DNA of 64,000 bases from Atriophallophorus winterbourni. Taxonomy: Eukaryota > Platyhelminthes > Trematoda > Plagiorchiida > Microphallidae. Of this stretch, positions 11,648 through 21,970 are shown in pieces (the first letter of the stretch is position 1; the number at the start of each line of letters is the position of its first letter). The notes beneath the pieces were generated by a model that worked only from the letters and a program-made list of their open reading frames with translations, was not told where the DNA came from and did not search any database. The DNA is taken from NCBI GenBank assembly GCA_013407085.1, contig JACCGJ010020839.1, positions 1 through 64,000 on the forward strand, in the 5' to 3' direction. Position numbers and translations under genes: made by a program.

Positions 11648-12343
11648 TTATTGCGCTCCAACAGTTTGAATCAACATGTTGTTCCGTGTATGATGTATTC
11701 GGTCCGACTCGGTTTGAGCCGGACCCACTACGTTTTTTGATGTATTGATTGCTTCCGTTTCGGTGGGAATGCTACCGTCTACCGCCCCCTGCCGCGAGTG
11801 TGTCTCACTCATTGGTTTGGGTGGGCTAAGTCTAACATCCTTGGGTAGTGTTCGTTTCTTTTTTGTCCATTCCGACCTTACTATTTCAGCCATAGCGCTG
11901 GTCAAGAACGTAATCTTCAGAGGTTTCGGTCCATCCCCCTTGTATTTTGGCGAAAAAGGAACTCGAAAAGTGTCCACAACAACGGCATTAGAAATATCGA
12001 GAGAACACGCAATGTAGCGCCATTGTTTTACGTCGTGCTCTACCGTTTCCTGATTCGATGCTTTAGAAGTATTTTCTGGTACACCAAGTAGAACTATACT
12101 TCGCGATACCATTTGTTCCCTGTCGTTCAAGCTGCCCTTCCTTTCCCACCATGGTACATCGGGATATATGCGGCAGTTGGAGTCGGAATCTGACTTGAGT
12201 AGGTATGCATTCAGCAATACGTTCTCGATATCAGCCTCGCATTTTAGTGTTACCTTGAGCAAGCGAGGTTGACCAATATGAGGTGAAAATGAATGGCGGG
12301 TTAGACGAGTCACCTTTTCTGCGTTTACATGTTCAATTTTCAT
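11648..12343 (-). CDS. Family A ORF1: putative RNA-binding protein
   Basis: A 231-residue frame just upstream of ORF2. Two parts look like RRM-type folds of non-LTR ORF1 proteins. Residues about 20-60 (LLKVTLKC, VLLNAYLLK) resemble the end of one such domain. Residues about 82-165 (IVLLGVPE, RYIACSLDI, PLKITF) resemble a second. The tail is basic and polar. Family knowledge suggests it binds element RNA. The first domain appears to lack its beginning, so the frame is probably 5' truncated even though it opens with ATG at 12343. Confidence 0.6.
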   Translation of the reverse strand: MKIEHVNAEKVTRLTRHSFSPHIGQPRLLKVTLKCEADIENVLLNAYLLKSDSDSNCRIYPDVPWWERKGSLNDREQMVSRSIVLLGVPENTSKASNQETVEHDVKQWRYIACSLDISNAVVVDTFRVPFSPKYKGDGPKPLKITFLTSAMAEIVRSEWTKKKRTLPKDVRLSPPKPMSETHSRQGAVDGSIPTETEAINTSKNVVGPAQTESDRIHHTRNNMLIQTVGAQ

Positions 12344-12429
12344 TAGGTGACAAAGTTCAGACCAGAGGTGTTATTAATATTCAATTTCGTTTGAAATAGC
12401 AAGTTAAAATTGGCCAAACTTTTCTGACA

Positions 12430-12966
12430 CATTTTGGAAGGCAGCTAAACCATAGTCAGCGGACTTAGACCGCATTCACTGACTTAAATACATGCATTTT
12501 TAGTTAATAATTTAACTGATTTTGCCTTTCCTAGGGGAGATCTCATTCCCAGATTTTCTATGGTTTTTTTCCAGTGGCATGACCAACTAGACTTGTACGG
12601 TGTGGTGTGTTATTCAAAATGACTCGTCAATCCTCACTTGCTAACATGACTTGTCACACTTATGCTTACCATGGACTGCTTAGTGTTAAGACCAAACACT
12701 TGTAGTGCGTGGGATGTTACTTGAGAATGTTTGCTTTTCGGATTATCGCAGTTGGTCTGACAAATAGAATCTGTGTCAGAAGCGAAGTGGGATTGAATTC
12801 TGTGGAACAAGTTAATATATTGTATGTTGCAAATATTTATTGATCTACGAACATAATAAGGACATGTTACGATGTGTACTTTAAAAATAAAACGGAATAA
12901 TATATTGTCGGTTTAGGTCATCTGCATAGTATTGCACCGGATCACACCAGAAGCGATTGGCTATCA
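12430..12966. other. Noncoding stretch upstream of the slo locus
   Basis: No gene or repeat recognised. Confidence 0.4.
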
Positions 12967-13299
12967 AGCAAATGAATCAGTGCATTGTAAATTGCATTCT
13001 GAATTATAACTCTATCTCTAACTGCACACGCTGTTTGTATAATACCGCTAAAATTACATTGGGAAGCTTGTATGGATAAGTCTCGATGGTATTTGTTTTT
13101 CGGTGTTTCGATGGGATGTTTATTTGGTGGAATTATTTTCATTGTTGGTTTCCGATTGTTGAAAAAATGCGTGAATTGGATAAAAGAAACGTGTGCATCG
13201 AAGTTGAAGCAAATGAATCAGTGCACTGTAAATTGCATTCTGAATTATATCTCTACCTCTAACTGCACACGCTGTTTGTATAATACCGCTAAAATTACT
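12967..13299 (+). repeat. Duplicated S0 segment of the slo gene between direct repeats
   Basis: Positions 13054-13210 copy 15375-15532, the S0-coding part of slo exon 1, with one visible base change (GAG to AAG, turning MDES into MDKS). The copy is flanked by direct repeats of about 90 bp, 12967-13056 and 13208-13299, which differ at about three bases. The copy lacks the exon's splice acceptor and the following coding sequence, and its frame runs into the right repeat. It is therefore a partial duplication rather than an alternative exon, although a role as a decoy or promoter-proximal exon cannot be excluded. Confidence 0.85.
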
Positions 13300-15344
13300 A
13301 ATCAGGTTCATTGTGCTCATATTACCAATGAATATTTCCGTATATTTACCAAGAAGCTTTTCAGAAGATAACAATTCGCTGGTGGATTCAAGTCTATGGA
13401 AGTTCGCTTCCCACTATTTGTTAACAATATATATTGCAAAATTTTTTCGATCGATCTGTTAGCCAGTACCCATAAAATGAAAAAAGTAAGCCAGCGGTTA
13501 GGGAAGTTTGAGGTAACGTTTCGCCTCTGACGGAAACGTTCATCAGATGAATTATTATAGATCGAACCCTTAACGACATAAAAAGTTTTCCATCCATCAA
13601 TTCTAATTGATATAACCACTAACACGACTTTTGAAATCCTAGGAGTGTCTAATTGCCTGCACAAAAATCTGAACTATTGGACCCAGTGTAACGTGAATTC
13701 TACCACACATTCCTTGTTGACCGCATTTCAACCGAAATTACATACCTCAAACGAATGCAGGCTTTGCATAGGTAATTTAATGCTATACAATGGTAATTAG
13801 AATTTTTGTGGTACACAGTTGTTGGGAGGGGTTCGGTGCCAAGCACATTTTCCGGTATGCACCACCGTAGCAATATTCGTAGTTGGATCGTTTAATTGAA
13901 TGTTAAAAGTTCTATTGGCTATATCATGTGTCAATCCTAGTTACTACTATCTCAATGTTACAAGAATAATCACTTGATTATAGCCGATTCACCTTTGTGA
14001 GGCACACGTTTTTCAACAGATTTCTCGTCCTAGCATCGTCGAGGAACGACTCACAAGTTGTTTCACATTTCTCAATTGTTTGAACTCCTACAGGTCCTAA
14101 TATAAGCTAATGGGTGCATACAACACAAAGCCGTCGTGGTGTGTATGTGTGTGACCAAAATGCATGTAAATACTGATTTATGCTTCATGTCCATGGGTCA
14201 ACCCCTCTACATATGTGGTCATATATGTCGTTTATCCCGAATAATTTCGCAATAGCAACGGCAGTTGAGATCTTGTCCAGGAAGTGTAATCCTATAACGG
14301 ATCCGGTTTTACGCTAGAAAAACGGAGATAAATACTGGCTTTATGGACTACATGGCCAGATATTGAATAAACATATGTTAATAATTTTAGCTACAGTAAT
14401 ACCGTACATAATCTCGTCTCTATAGCACTTGCGGTAAAGAAGACCCAACAATCTCCCGCCGATCTCGCGCTTCGCGGCTACATCTGAATGCTGGAAGAAT
14501 TCTTTCGAATTAACACAGGCATCCGTGTGAATGTGGAAGCAAAACGCAGTATTCCAGGAGAATGTTGTGTGCTTGGGAACAAGAAATGTATACATCAGTG
14601 GATGGTTCCATGCTCAGATCTTTAAAAGAATGAATAGAATCCAACTACTGGATCCACAGTAACCAACGAGTATTACCCGCCTCTTTGTTCAAATGTTAAA
14701 AATGCAATGAGTTAAACGCAAGACGTGAACCGTCACCAGATGTTGTTGTTTGCCATGGAAGAGCTAGTAGTCCCGAAAGTTCACAACATCTACCAGAAAA
14801 CTGTGCATTAACTTACGATGTGAGAGGCCGGCGACACAACGAAGTTAGCAAACTTATCTACAATCACCTTGCACGAGGTGCATTTCCCAGTCAAATCCCT
14901 ATCTTCCAAATACAATCATTTAGGTGTAATTATACTCCTATCCATAACAGGGAACCATACCAGGCCCTATTTTAATGATGAAAATATCCCGTAATCAACC
15001 CAAAGCTATCTATTATTTATCTTGTCACCGAATGTTTTATCAAATAGTCGTTCAATTCTAGGTAAAAAATCTTAACAATAACGCAGATCTTTGCATGAAT
15101 TGAGTACATAATTCATTCATCATTCGTCATCATTAAATTATTTAGTCTCTGTAAATGCGACCCAAAATAAGAGGCTATGCTGAACTCAAAAGGCAAACCA
15201 AGTTTAATGTGGCAAACGTATAGACCAAAAAAGAAGCGCATATTTGAGCTTTTCATCTTCGCACTGCCCCTTTTTAAATCTAATTTTGTACAAAAACACT
15301 TTGTTTTTCGCATATATACATTCCTGTCATATTATTCGTTTCAG
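13300..15344. other. Region upstream of slo coding exon 1
   Basis: No convincing gene. Open frames at 13317-13664 (-) and 14341-14595 (-) resemble nothing I know. The slo promoter and any 5' untranslated exon would be expected here. The last bases before the ATG (ttattcgtttcag) form a good splice acceptor, so transcription starts further upstream. Confidence 0.4.
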
Positions 15345-16610
15345 ATGAACCTGAATGGAAGTAATGATAATCGCTTACATTGGGAAGCTTGTATGGATGA
15401 GTCTCGATGGTATTTGTTTTTCGGTGTTTCGATGGGATGTTTATTTGGTGGAATTATTTTCATTGTTGGTTTCCGATTGTTGAAAAAATGCGTGAATTGG
15501 ATAAAAGAAACGTGTGCATCGAAGTTGAAGCGACGGGAAACGCAAGTGGACGCTTTCCGGCGACCATCAACCACATCCGTTAAACCAAGCGAGCCGGACA
15601 CCTCTTCTGTAGAAACAACCGCTGCGGATATGTCGATTGGGGGACGGATCTCGAACTTTTGTACTGCAATAATGGACATTGTTCATGCTTGTGCAGTTTA
15701 TCTTGTAAGCTATCAAACTTATATCGGTAGAGGATTTATCGCGCTGTCAATGATACTGAGTCTGTGTTCGTTTGGAATATATGTCTTCGAGGCCACCGTC
15801 TGGCCCTCTGAAGTAGAGAAATGTGGACACAAAGGAAGACGATTCCGCCTGTTAGATTTTCTAATCAATATTTTCTTTTTGTTTCACTTCATTATACGAT
15901 GGATTGCTGCACGAGATACGTTAATATTTTGGATTGATGGCTATTCCATCGTGGATTACCTCACCGTACCGCCGATTCTTTTAGGATACGCCATTAATCG
16001 AACATGGCTCGGATTCCGATTTGCGCGTGTATTTAGATTAACCAATCTCGCCGAAGTTTTGCATAACTTAAACATTATCAAATCCGTTTCAAATCTGCAC
16101 CTGTGTCACTTCATCACAATATTCTTGTCGATTTGGTTATCCGGTGCCGGAATGTACCAATTGCTTGAGAATAGTGGGAATGTGTTCTCTTCCTCCATAT
16201 ATCAAGTTAGCAATCCAATCTCTTATCCAAACGCCCTTTACTTCACAATGGTAACAATGTCAACCGTGGGTTATGGCGATGTCACACCACAATCAATTTT
16301 AGGTCGGATTTTCATCTGTCTATTCATTTTGATCGCCTTGGCCACATTCGCTGGTGCGATTCCTGTAATCGAGGAAAGCTTTTTCAGTGTTCGAAAGTAC
16401 CATGGAAGTTATACAAAACCCGAAGGCATGTCACACATTGTGGTTTGTGGTGATATTACTACTGAATCAGTGAAGACGTTTCTGGCTAACTTTCTTCATG
16501 AGGACCGAAGGCGCACGGATGTGGAGGTTGTGTTTATAAACCCAACACTTCCAGATCTGCAACTTCAAAGTATTCTTCGCCTTCATTTTTCGAGAGTCAA
16601 GTATTATCAA
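15345..16610 (+). CDS. slo: Slo/BK potassium channel, coding exon 1 (S0-S6 and start of RCK1)
   Basis: Residues 1-422. Start chosen at 15345, directly after a polypyrimidine-AG acceptor, because family-like sequence begins here; an ATG at 15177 is open but unlike any Slo. S0 is about residues 22-44, S1 131-150, S2 170-188 and S3 196-214. S4 runs about 218-235 with arginines 219, 225, 228 and 231. S5 is 252-271, the filter TVGYG is 307-311 and S6 is 319-342. RCK1 begins at SHIVVCGD (about 363) with HED at 385-387. Family role: a tetrameric plasma-membrane K+ channel opened by voltage and calcium. The exon ends at donor AA|GTAAGA, phase 0. Unusual residues in S6 and after the filter are listed under findings. 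Confidence 0.92.
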
Positions 16611-19600
16611 GTAAGATTTCGTGGTTAAAAATTTAATGGTTTGTTTCTCGTGGGAATAAGCCACATTCACAATTCCGATTATTTATCTTAAACAGTTTAC
16701 CTTAACTAATGCCCAATAGGGTGATCACTTACATCGAAAAATAAAAAAATAAAAATTGAGTTTACAATGTTCGATATGAATTAAATGTCGTATAATCCGT
16801 TTATCACATCAGTGGGTTGAAAAAAGAAATCTAGCTATTTTTATAAACTCCACAGCGCATAGCGACAAAGCTCTTCCTTGGACATTCTAATTATCCATGC
16901 GAAATGTGACTAAGAATAATTATACTGTATTCAACCCCATAAAGACGGCCAGGAGGAGCACTAATCTTCATTTGGACAGTGCCCAATCAAATAAACCATA
17001 CTTGCTGACATTTTCTACATCTTGTTCACAACACATATGCGTAGTCACCCGTCTAATCTCTGCCAACAGCATAGCAGGTTGAACTGCCGCAAATACGCAT
17101 TTTTCGTTCGCAACGTGCAATTGTGTAACAGTCTATCTACTCACGTGATACAATCTGAAACCATTTACGTTTTTAAATAATCGCTAGGTGTCCATACGGA
17201 AAAGTATTTTATTCACGTCTGACAATAATATTTAAAAATAATTTTTAACCATCCCACCCCATGTACATTTTTGTGGGTCTTGTAAAGCATAGCTTTTTAC
17301 CGGCATATCATCTTTAAATAAATTTATGAATTAATAAAAGTGAAGCTTCGTGGTTCGTGGATTAGAAACCGCCATTCAGATCGAAAAATAAGTGTAATTC
17401 TAATGAAAAGTTACTAGTTCTATCATTTTTCTTCTTTAAAAAAAACCTGAAGTAATTTGCCATCGACTTTAGCAAATTCTATTGTTTAATACTCCGCTAG
17501 TCTAGTTGTTGCGCGGATTTGGTAGGTTGGTTTGATTTCTAACAGGTAATGTATGAGCTCTATTATCTGGGGACATGTAAGATTTTCAGTAGACTTCATG
17601 TCAGACTCTAGAACTATTTGGGTCACTGAGTTTGCGGAAATCACGTTGTCGATCTAACGTATCTCTGCTCCAATATGCTTATTTAAATTTGACAAGCTTT
17701 TTGATACAGTCGCAATTACTTCTGCAGTTGAATTTAAATGTGTAGCCCTCAAACCATAACTGGAGCAATATATGTAGAAATGAATGTTCTCGTCGTCTCA
17801 AACCCGAACAAATCATTGAAAGCAAAATATCAAGCAATCAAAAAATGCCTAAACGTATTTAGAAATATTGTGTTAAAACGCGGGTAAATTTTATACTAAT
17901 GCTGTTGATACGAGGGTAACTTATGTTCCATCAAATCTTAGTCTGGCTCAAATTTCAAGAACTAAAGGTCAGATGTTGATCCTATCCCCCGATGATTCTT
18001 AAAATAGCTTATTCTGGACTAATTTTGTTAGTTCGATATAAGAAGAACATCAAATGTTGTTACTTACAATTATATTTATACGTTTTTAAACTTTAATATG
18101 AGACAAATACTTCTCAAATTACGAGAAGCAAAATGCTCGGGTTCCCCTTAAATGGATGTAGTCAGCGTCGGAATTTAGATGGCAAAAGTCAAGGTCACTG
18201 TTCAAATATAAAACAAGGTTAGATTTCCAGTGAATGCATATATTTATGCTCCAATAAGATAAAAGTTTCACTTCCTACTAGTATTATTGTCCGTTTTATT
18301 CAAATCACGCCGGTGGACAATAATTTATTTCGAATCATGCCATTCTAGTTCACTGCCATTTTGAACTATCGGATATACGATTTGAAACAATTTTATGAGT
18401 ACCTGAAATCCCCATGCCAAAAATGCATCGCACCAACATATATGCGAGCAAAAAGAAGACGAAATTGACTTTATTCGTATAAACGAATTTTTAGCATTTA
18501 CAATAATTCACCACTAAATATAAAAGAATGCCTGAAGAGGTCATGACCTCAGGTTACAATTTGTAAACTGCGCGATGAAAAAGAAAAAATGTGGCTTCAT
18601 TTATTTACACGTATTTTCAGTCATAAAAATGAGTATATTCCATCAAATTTCGAGCAAAAGATTGACAAAATTTTTAATAAGTAATGTTATGTGGAAAGAT
18701 TTATTCAGCAGTTTCATCTCCAAATCTTAAGGAGCTTTCTTTCGGTCTAATAGCAGCATCGAAATGCAACAAGCATTTCGATAAAGGCGAACAACAGTTC
18801 AGCTTTTCATAACACGCTGTTTTTCTCATTGGAGCGGGGTTATCCGTTCGAATTCTATCTGCATCATAGCAATGTTGAGCTGTTGAAATTATGGAACAGC
18901 TTAAGTGCAATCAAGTGGCTATGTGTTACCTTTGATCACTTTAAACTTACTCCATTCCCACGCGGACCAAGTGTTTTAATGCGTTTGATGATAATTATTA
19001 ACAATATTTTATTCTATAATTTTACCATCCTTTCCTAAGTTTATCCAAGTAGGTTTTGTTAGGCATAGGAATTTTACCTGAATATCATTTATGAATAAAT
19101 CTATGAATAAACTTCCAAATGTCAAACTATGAAATTCGTAACAACCTTTATGTGTGTATCTCACAATGAAACAAATACAAATCTCTAGAGAAATTAACGC
19201 TATGCAATTTCCATTCAAATGCACAAAGATACAACTTTGGTGGAACGAAAATAAGAATGAACTTCGTAGTTAACTATGTAAATCTGATGCTAATTTTTGG
19301 GTTATTTTTGAAATAGAATCATTTAGAATTGGAGTTTTATTTACAAATATAATTCAATTTCGTCTCTGTTGTGCATATTGCCTTCTTGTCGTTAATTTAT
19401 CAAGAAAATTAATAATAAAATCAAGGATAATAAAGCTCATTTTTATGCGTATCCATTTCATAAACTCAACGCGAGTGATGATTTCGTCAAGTATATTTGA
19501 TAAATGATTTTATTTCCGCACATTTTATCGTATGAAAATGCTTTTAACTTTGTAGACCACTTGCGAACCTCGTTACAATTTTGTCCTAAATCTCTTTTGT

Positions 19601-19623
19601 TCCAAATCTCATCTATTCCCAAG
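16611..19623 (+). other. slo intron 1
   Basis: GT (16611) to AG (19623), 3013 bp. No exon is missing: the residues on either side (VKYYQ and GTVMDHND) are contiguous in the family alignment. I see no full transposon. A segment near 18455-18520 resembles 59825-59880. Confidence 0.85.
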
Positions 19624-19815
19624 GGTACGGTCATGGATCACAACGACATGCAACGCGTTCGTATGGATGAAGCGGATGCTTGCCTGATCGTCGCTTCGTC
19701 TACTTCCAGTGACCCAGACCAGAAAGACGCTGCGAATATCATGCGCGTGATTGCTGTGAAAAACTACGCTCCCCACGTCCGAGTGATTGTGCAATTGTTG
19801 CAAACTCAGAATAAG
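19624..19815 (+). CDS. slo: Slo/BK channel, coding exon 2 (RCK1 core)
   Basis: Residues 423-486 (64 codons, phase 0 at both ends). The [11 protein letters not shown] segment and the following [11 protein letters not shown] are hallmark RCK1 sequence of Slo1 channels. The acceptor is attcccaag|ggt and the donor AAG|GTGAAG. The next family residues (AHLYNSPYWNW) begin exon 3 without a gap. The exon forms part of the cytoplasmic Rossmann-like domain that couples calcium binding to the gate. Confidence 0.92.
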
Positions 19816-20086
19816 GTGAAGTGATGACTGGCATCAATCTAATTTCTGTTTCATTTTTTCGAACAACATGGTTGACTGGAGAAACATAAAAACCCTAATC
19901 GATTTCATTTACAGTAATCATATCAGAAATTTATATTAACATTTAGATCAGCATCCGCATGCGCTTGAAACAGTGGAGGAATGGTAAACAAGGAGCGCTT
20001 GTATGCCACTGTTGGATAAGGCTGGTACCACCAACCTGGTCAATCACATGTGTCCAAACACATGTTTAATGGGGTTAAACCCATAA

Positions 20087-20089
<3 letters not shown>

Positions 20090-20119
<30 letters not shown>
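20090..20119. repeat. (TA)n microsatellite in slo intron 2
   Basis: About fourteen uninterrupted ta dinucleotides. Confidence 0.95.
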
Positions 20120-20123
<4 letters not shown>

Positions 20124-20506
20124 TGTGTGTTCGTAAATCTAATTTAATAACAAAACTATCAATGACCAGTCTCTGCCGGTTTTCATTCTGATATGAATTG
20201 TAATCAGTTCCTTAATAAGCCCTCAAACACGTTGTTCTCTCTTTGACCAACGTTGGCGGGTTGGGTATCGTTCAATTGAGACCATTTTTCTCCATCTACC
20301 CCTCATTCTGAAAGAAGCTATCACCCAAACGTTTCTCATGTTATTTTGAAACCCAATTTCTTGTTGATCCGGGATTTATTTCACCGAAATTTACAGCGCT
20401 TCCTGCTCCTTGACAGGGTCTGACGTTGATGTCTGAACATCGTCTGAGGGCTAATGATTGTACACACCGCTATAGCACTGCAACTCGCGACAATTGACAG
20501 CTTACA

Positions 20507-20703
20507 TTTTATGTCTGTGAGTTGCTATTACTGGCCTAGCCGTGAGTTCGACAGAACACAACCGTAACTGAACTCGTGTATTTAACGAACGAACTACAAA
20601 GTAGCGAGCTAACGAATGTCCCACAGTCAACCAAGCACATTTTAAACTCACGATCGATATTCACTGGTGATTAACCGATAGTTCGTCCACTACCTATACA
20701 ACA
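20507..20703 (-). repeat. Diverged solo LTR of the 45-50 kb Gypsy family
   Basis: The + strand reads tttatgtctgtg, then aacacaaccgtaactgaactcgt, then cactggtgattaacc and atagttcgtccac. These follow the LTR at 49729-49953 in order (ttatgtctgtg, aacgcaaccgtcactcaactcgt, cattggtgaataatc, atagttcgttcac). It has many substitutions and no internal element sequence. It therefore looks like an old insertion reduced to one LTR, lying inside slo intron 2. Confidence 0.75.
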
Positions 20704-20928
20704 TTACATACATGACAAATGCTTCTCATTTGAACTTATTTCAAGTTTTTAATATATCTCATACTATGTAGCTCAAGGGACTGGTGCTTTTTCTTCGTTT
20801 TTTAGGATGAAGCGATTTATATGTTTTATTCCACCAAATGAAAAACTATTTTGGAAGCCTAATACAAGTCTTTTTTACTCGGGTTTAATTAATTGGACAA
20901 GATTAACCTGCGTGTTATTCCGTTACAG

Positions 20929-21970
20929 GCTCATCTGTACAACAGTCCCTATTGGAACTGGCAAGCCGGTGATGAGATTCTGTGTTTTAGTGAATTGAAA
21001 TTGGGTTTCCTTGCTCAGAGTTGTGTCGCAATGGGATTCTCCACAGTGCTCACCAACTTATTCTCTATGCAATCAGAATGTGAGCTCAAACAAGCGGAAA
21101 GACTCTACACGGCATCTTTTGAAAAGAAACCGGAAGAAACTCGGCACACAAGTATTGCTTTCGCAAGAAATTCACTGCGAGCTTCTCAACGAACTAGCAA
21201 TGGATTTTCGAGTCCTCAAAATCAGAAATTCCCGGCCTTTATCGGAAGTATGCATACCAAGACCAAAACGGAGATAATACGCACGTCAACTGAGAAGCAT
21301 GAAAAAGCGAGCTCTAAACGATTTGAAGATAAAAATTGGTTCCATGATTATTTGTACGGCATGAGTATGGAAATTTATTCCGCAAAACTCTCTCCGTCAT
21401 TCGAAGGGCTTCCATTTTCAAAAGCTGCTGTGATTTGTAGACAAAATCTCAACATATTGCTTATAGCCATGTTGGCCAATGTGTGTTTACGCAAGAGAGA
21501 ATCCGCGACTTCTTCCAGTGATAGTGAATACGAAGAACAAGATTGTCGGATGGAAGAACAAGAGTTCCTAGCAATTAATCCTACTGATGCCTCCGGCATT
21601 GTAGTTCAAAAGGATACAATCGGATTCTTTATTTGCGATGCTCAATCAAATGCAGATCGTGCAAGCTTTTATTGCCTCCGCTGTCATGGTAGCCAACGAT
21701 TTCTAAGTCCGGTTCAAATCAAGCCTTGCGCATGTGGTATGAGACAAACCACCAGTTTTGTGAAACTTCAAAATTGGCTCAGCTACAATTCCAGAGACGA
21801 GCTAACAGCAACGCAAGACGAAATGAAGGAGCTCGCCGTAATATCTGGAGAGAGCGATATTGAACGAGTGGTATTAAGATCAGGCGGAAATAAGCTTATA
21901 CAGCATCAAGTAAAAGAGCGGTGTTCTGTTTCTGCCGAACAATTGAAAGCTTCTGGACTGGACATGACAG
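20929..21970 (+). CDS. slo: Slo/BK channel, coding exon 3 (RCK1 end, inserted loop, CxxCH, linker)
   Basis: Residues 487-833 plus the first base of codon 834. It opens with AHLYNSPYWNW and ELKLGFLAQSC, highly conserved in Slo1. An insertion of roughly 75 residues, rich in Ser, Thr and Lys, follows LFSMQSE (about 21070-21330). Family sequence then resumes at DYLYGMSMEIYSAKLS and FEGLPFSKAAV. CLRCH at 735-739 (21673-21687) is the CxxCH motif implicated in haem binding in BK channels. A low-complexity RCK1-RCK2 linker ends with DMTG at donor ACAG|GTATTT, phase 1. The acceptor is ccgttacag|gct. Confidence 0.9.

Larger units (their letters stand above)
8616..12400 (-). mobile_element. CR1-like non-LTR retrotransposon, family A (ORF2 intact)
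   Basis: Minus-strand element with ORF1 (11648-12343) and ORF2 (8757 to about 11545). Its 3' UTR ends in a short microsatellite read on + as repeated gaatcaa (8616-8640), the usual 3' end of CR1-type elements. ORF1 begins inside what looks like an RNA-binding fold, so the 5' end is probably truncated near 12350-12430. Related copies in the window are 2320-3800, 7605-7827 and the diverged pair at 61.5-64 kb. No target-site duplication could be fixed because the 5' end is uncertain. Confidence 0.8.
19816..20928 (+). other. slo intron 2
   Basis: GT (19816) to AG (20928), 1113 bp, contains a (TA)n microsatellite and a diverged solo LTR. Confidence 0.85.

Noticed and set aside
13072..13371. Separate small gene encoding an S0-like peptide
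   Set aside because: It is a 157-bp copy of slo exon 1 whose frame continues into the flanking direct repeat; no splice site or conserved end is visible.
14341..14595. 84-residue minus-strand frame upstream of slo
   Set aside because: No family resemblance and no supporting splice or start context.
15177..15344. ATG at 15177 as the slo start, adding 56 residues
   Set aside because: The added residues look like intron or UTR, unlike any Slo N-terminus, and a strong splice acceptor sits just before the ATG at 15345.
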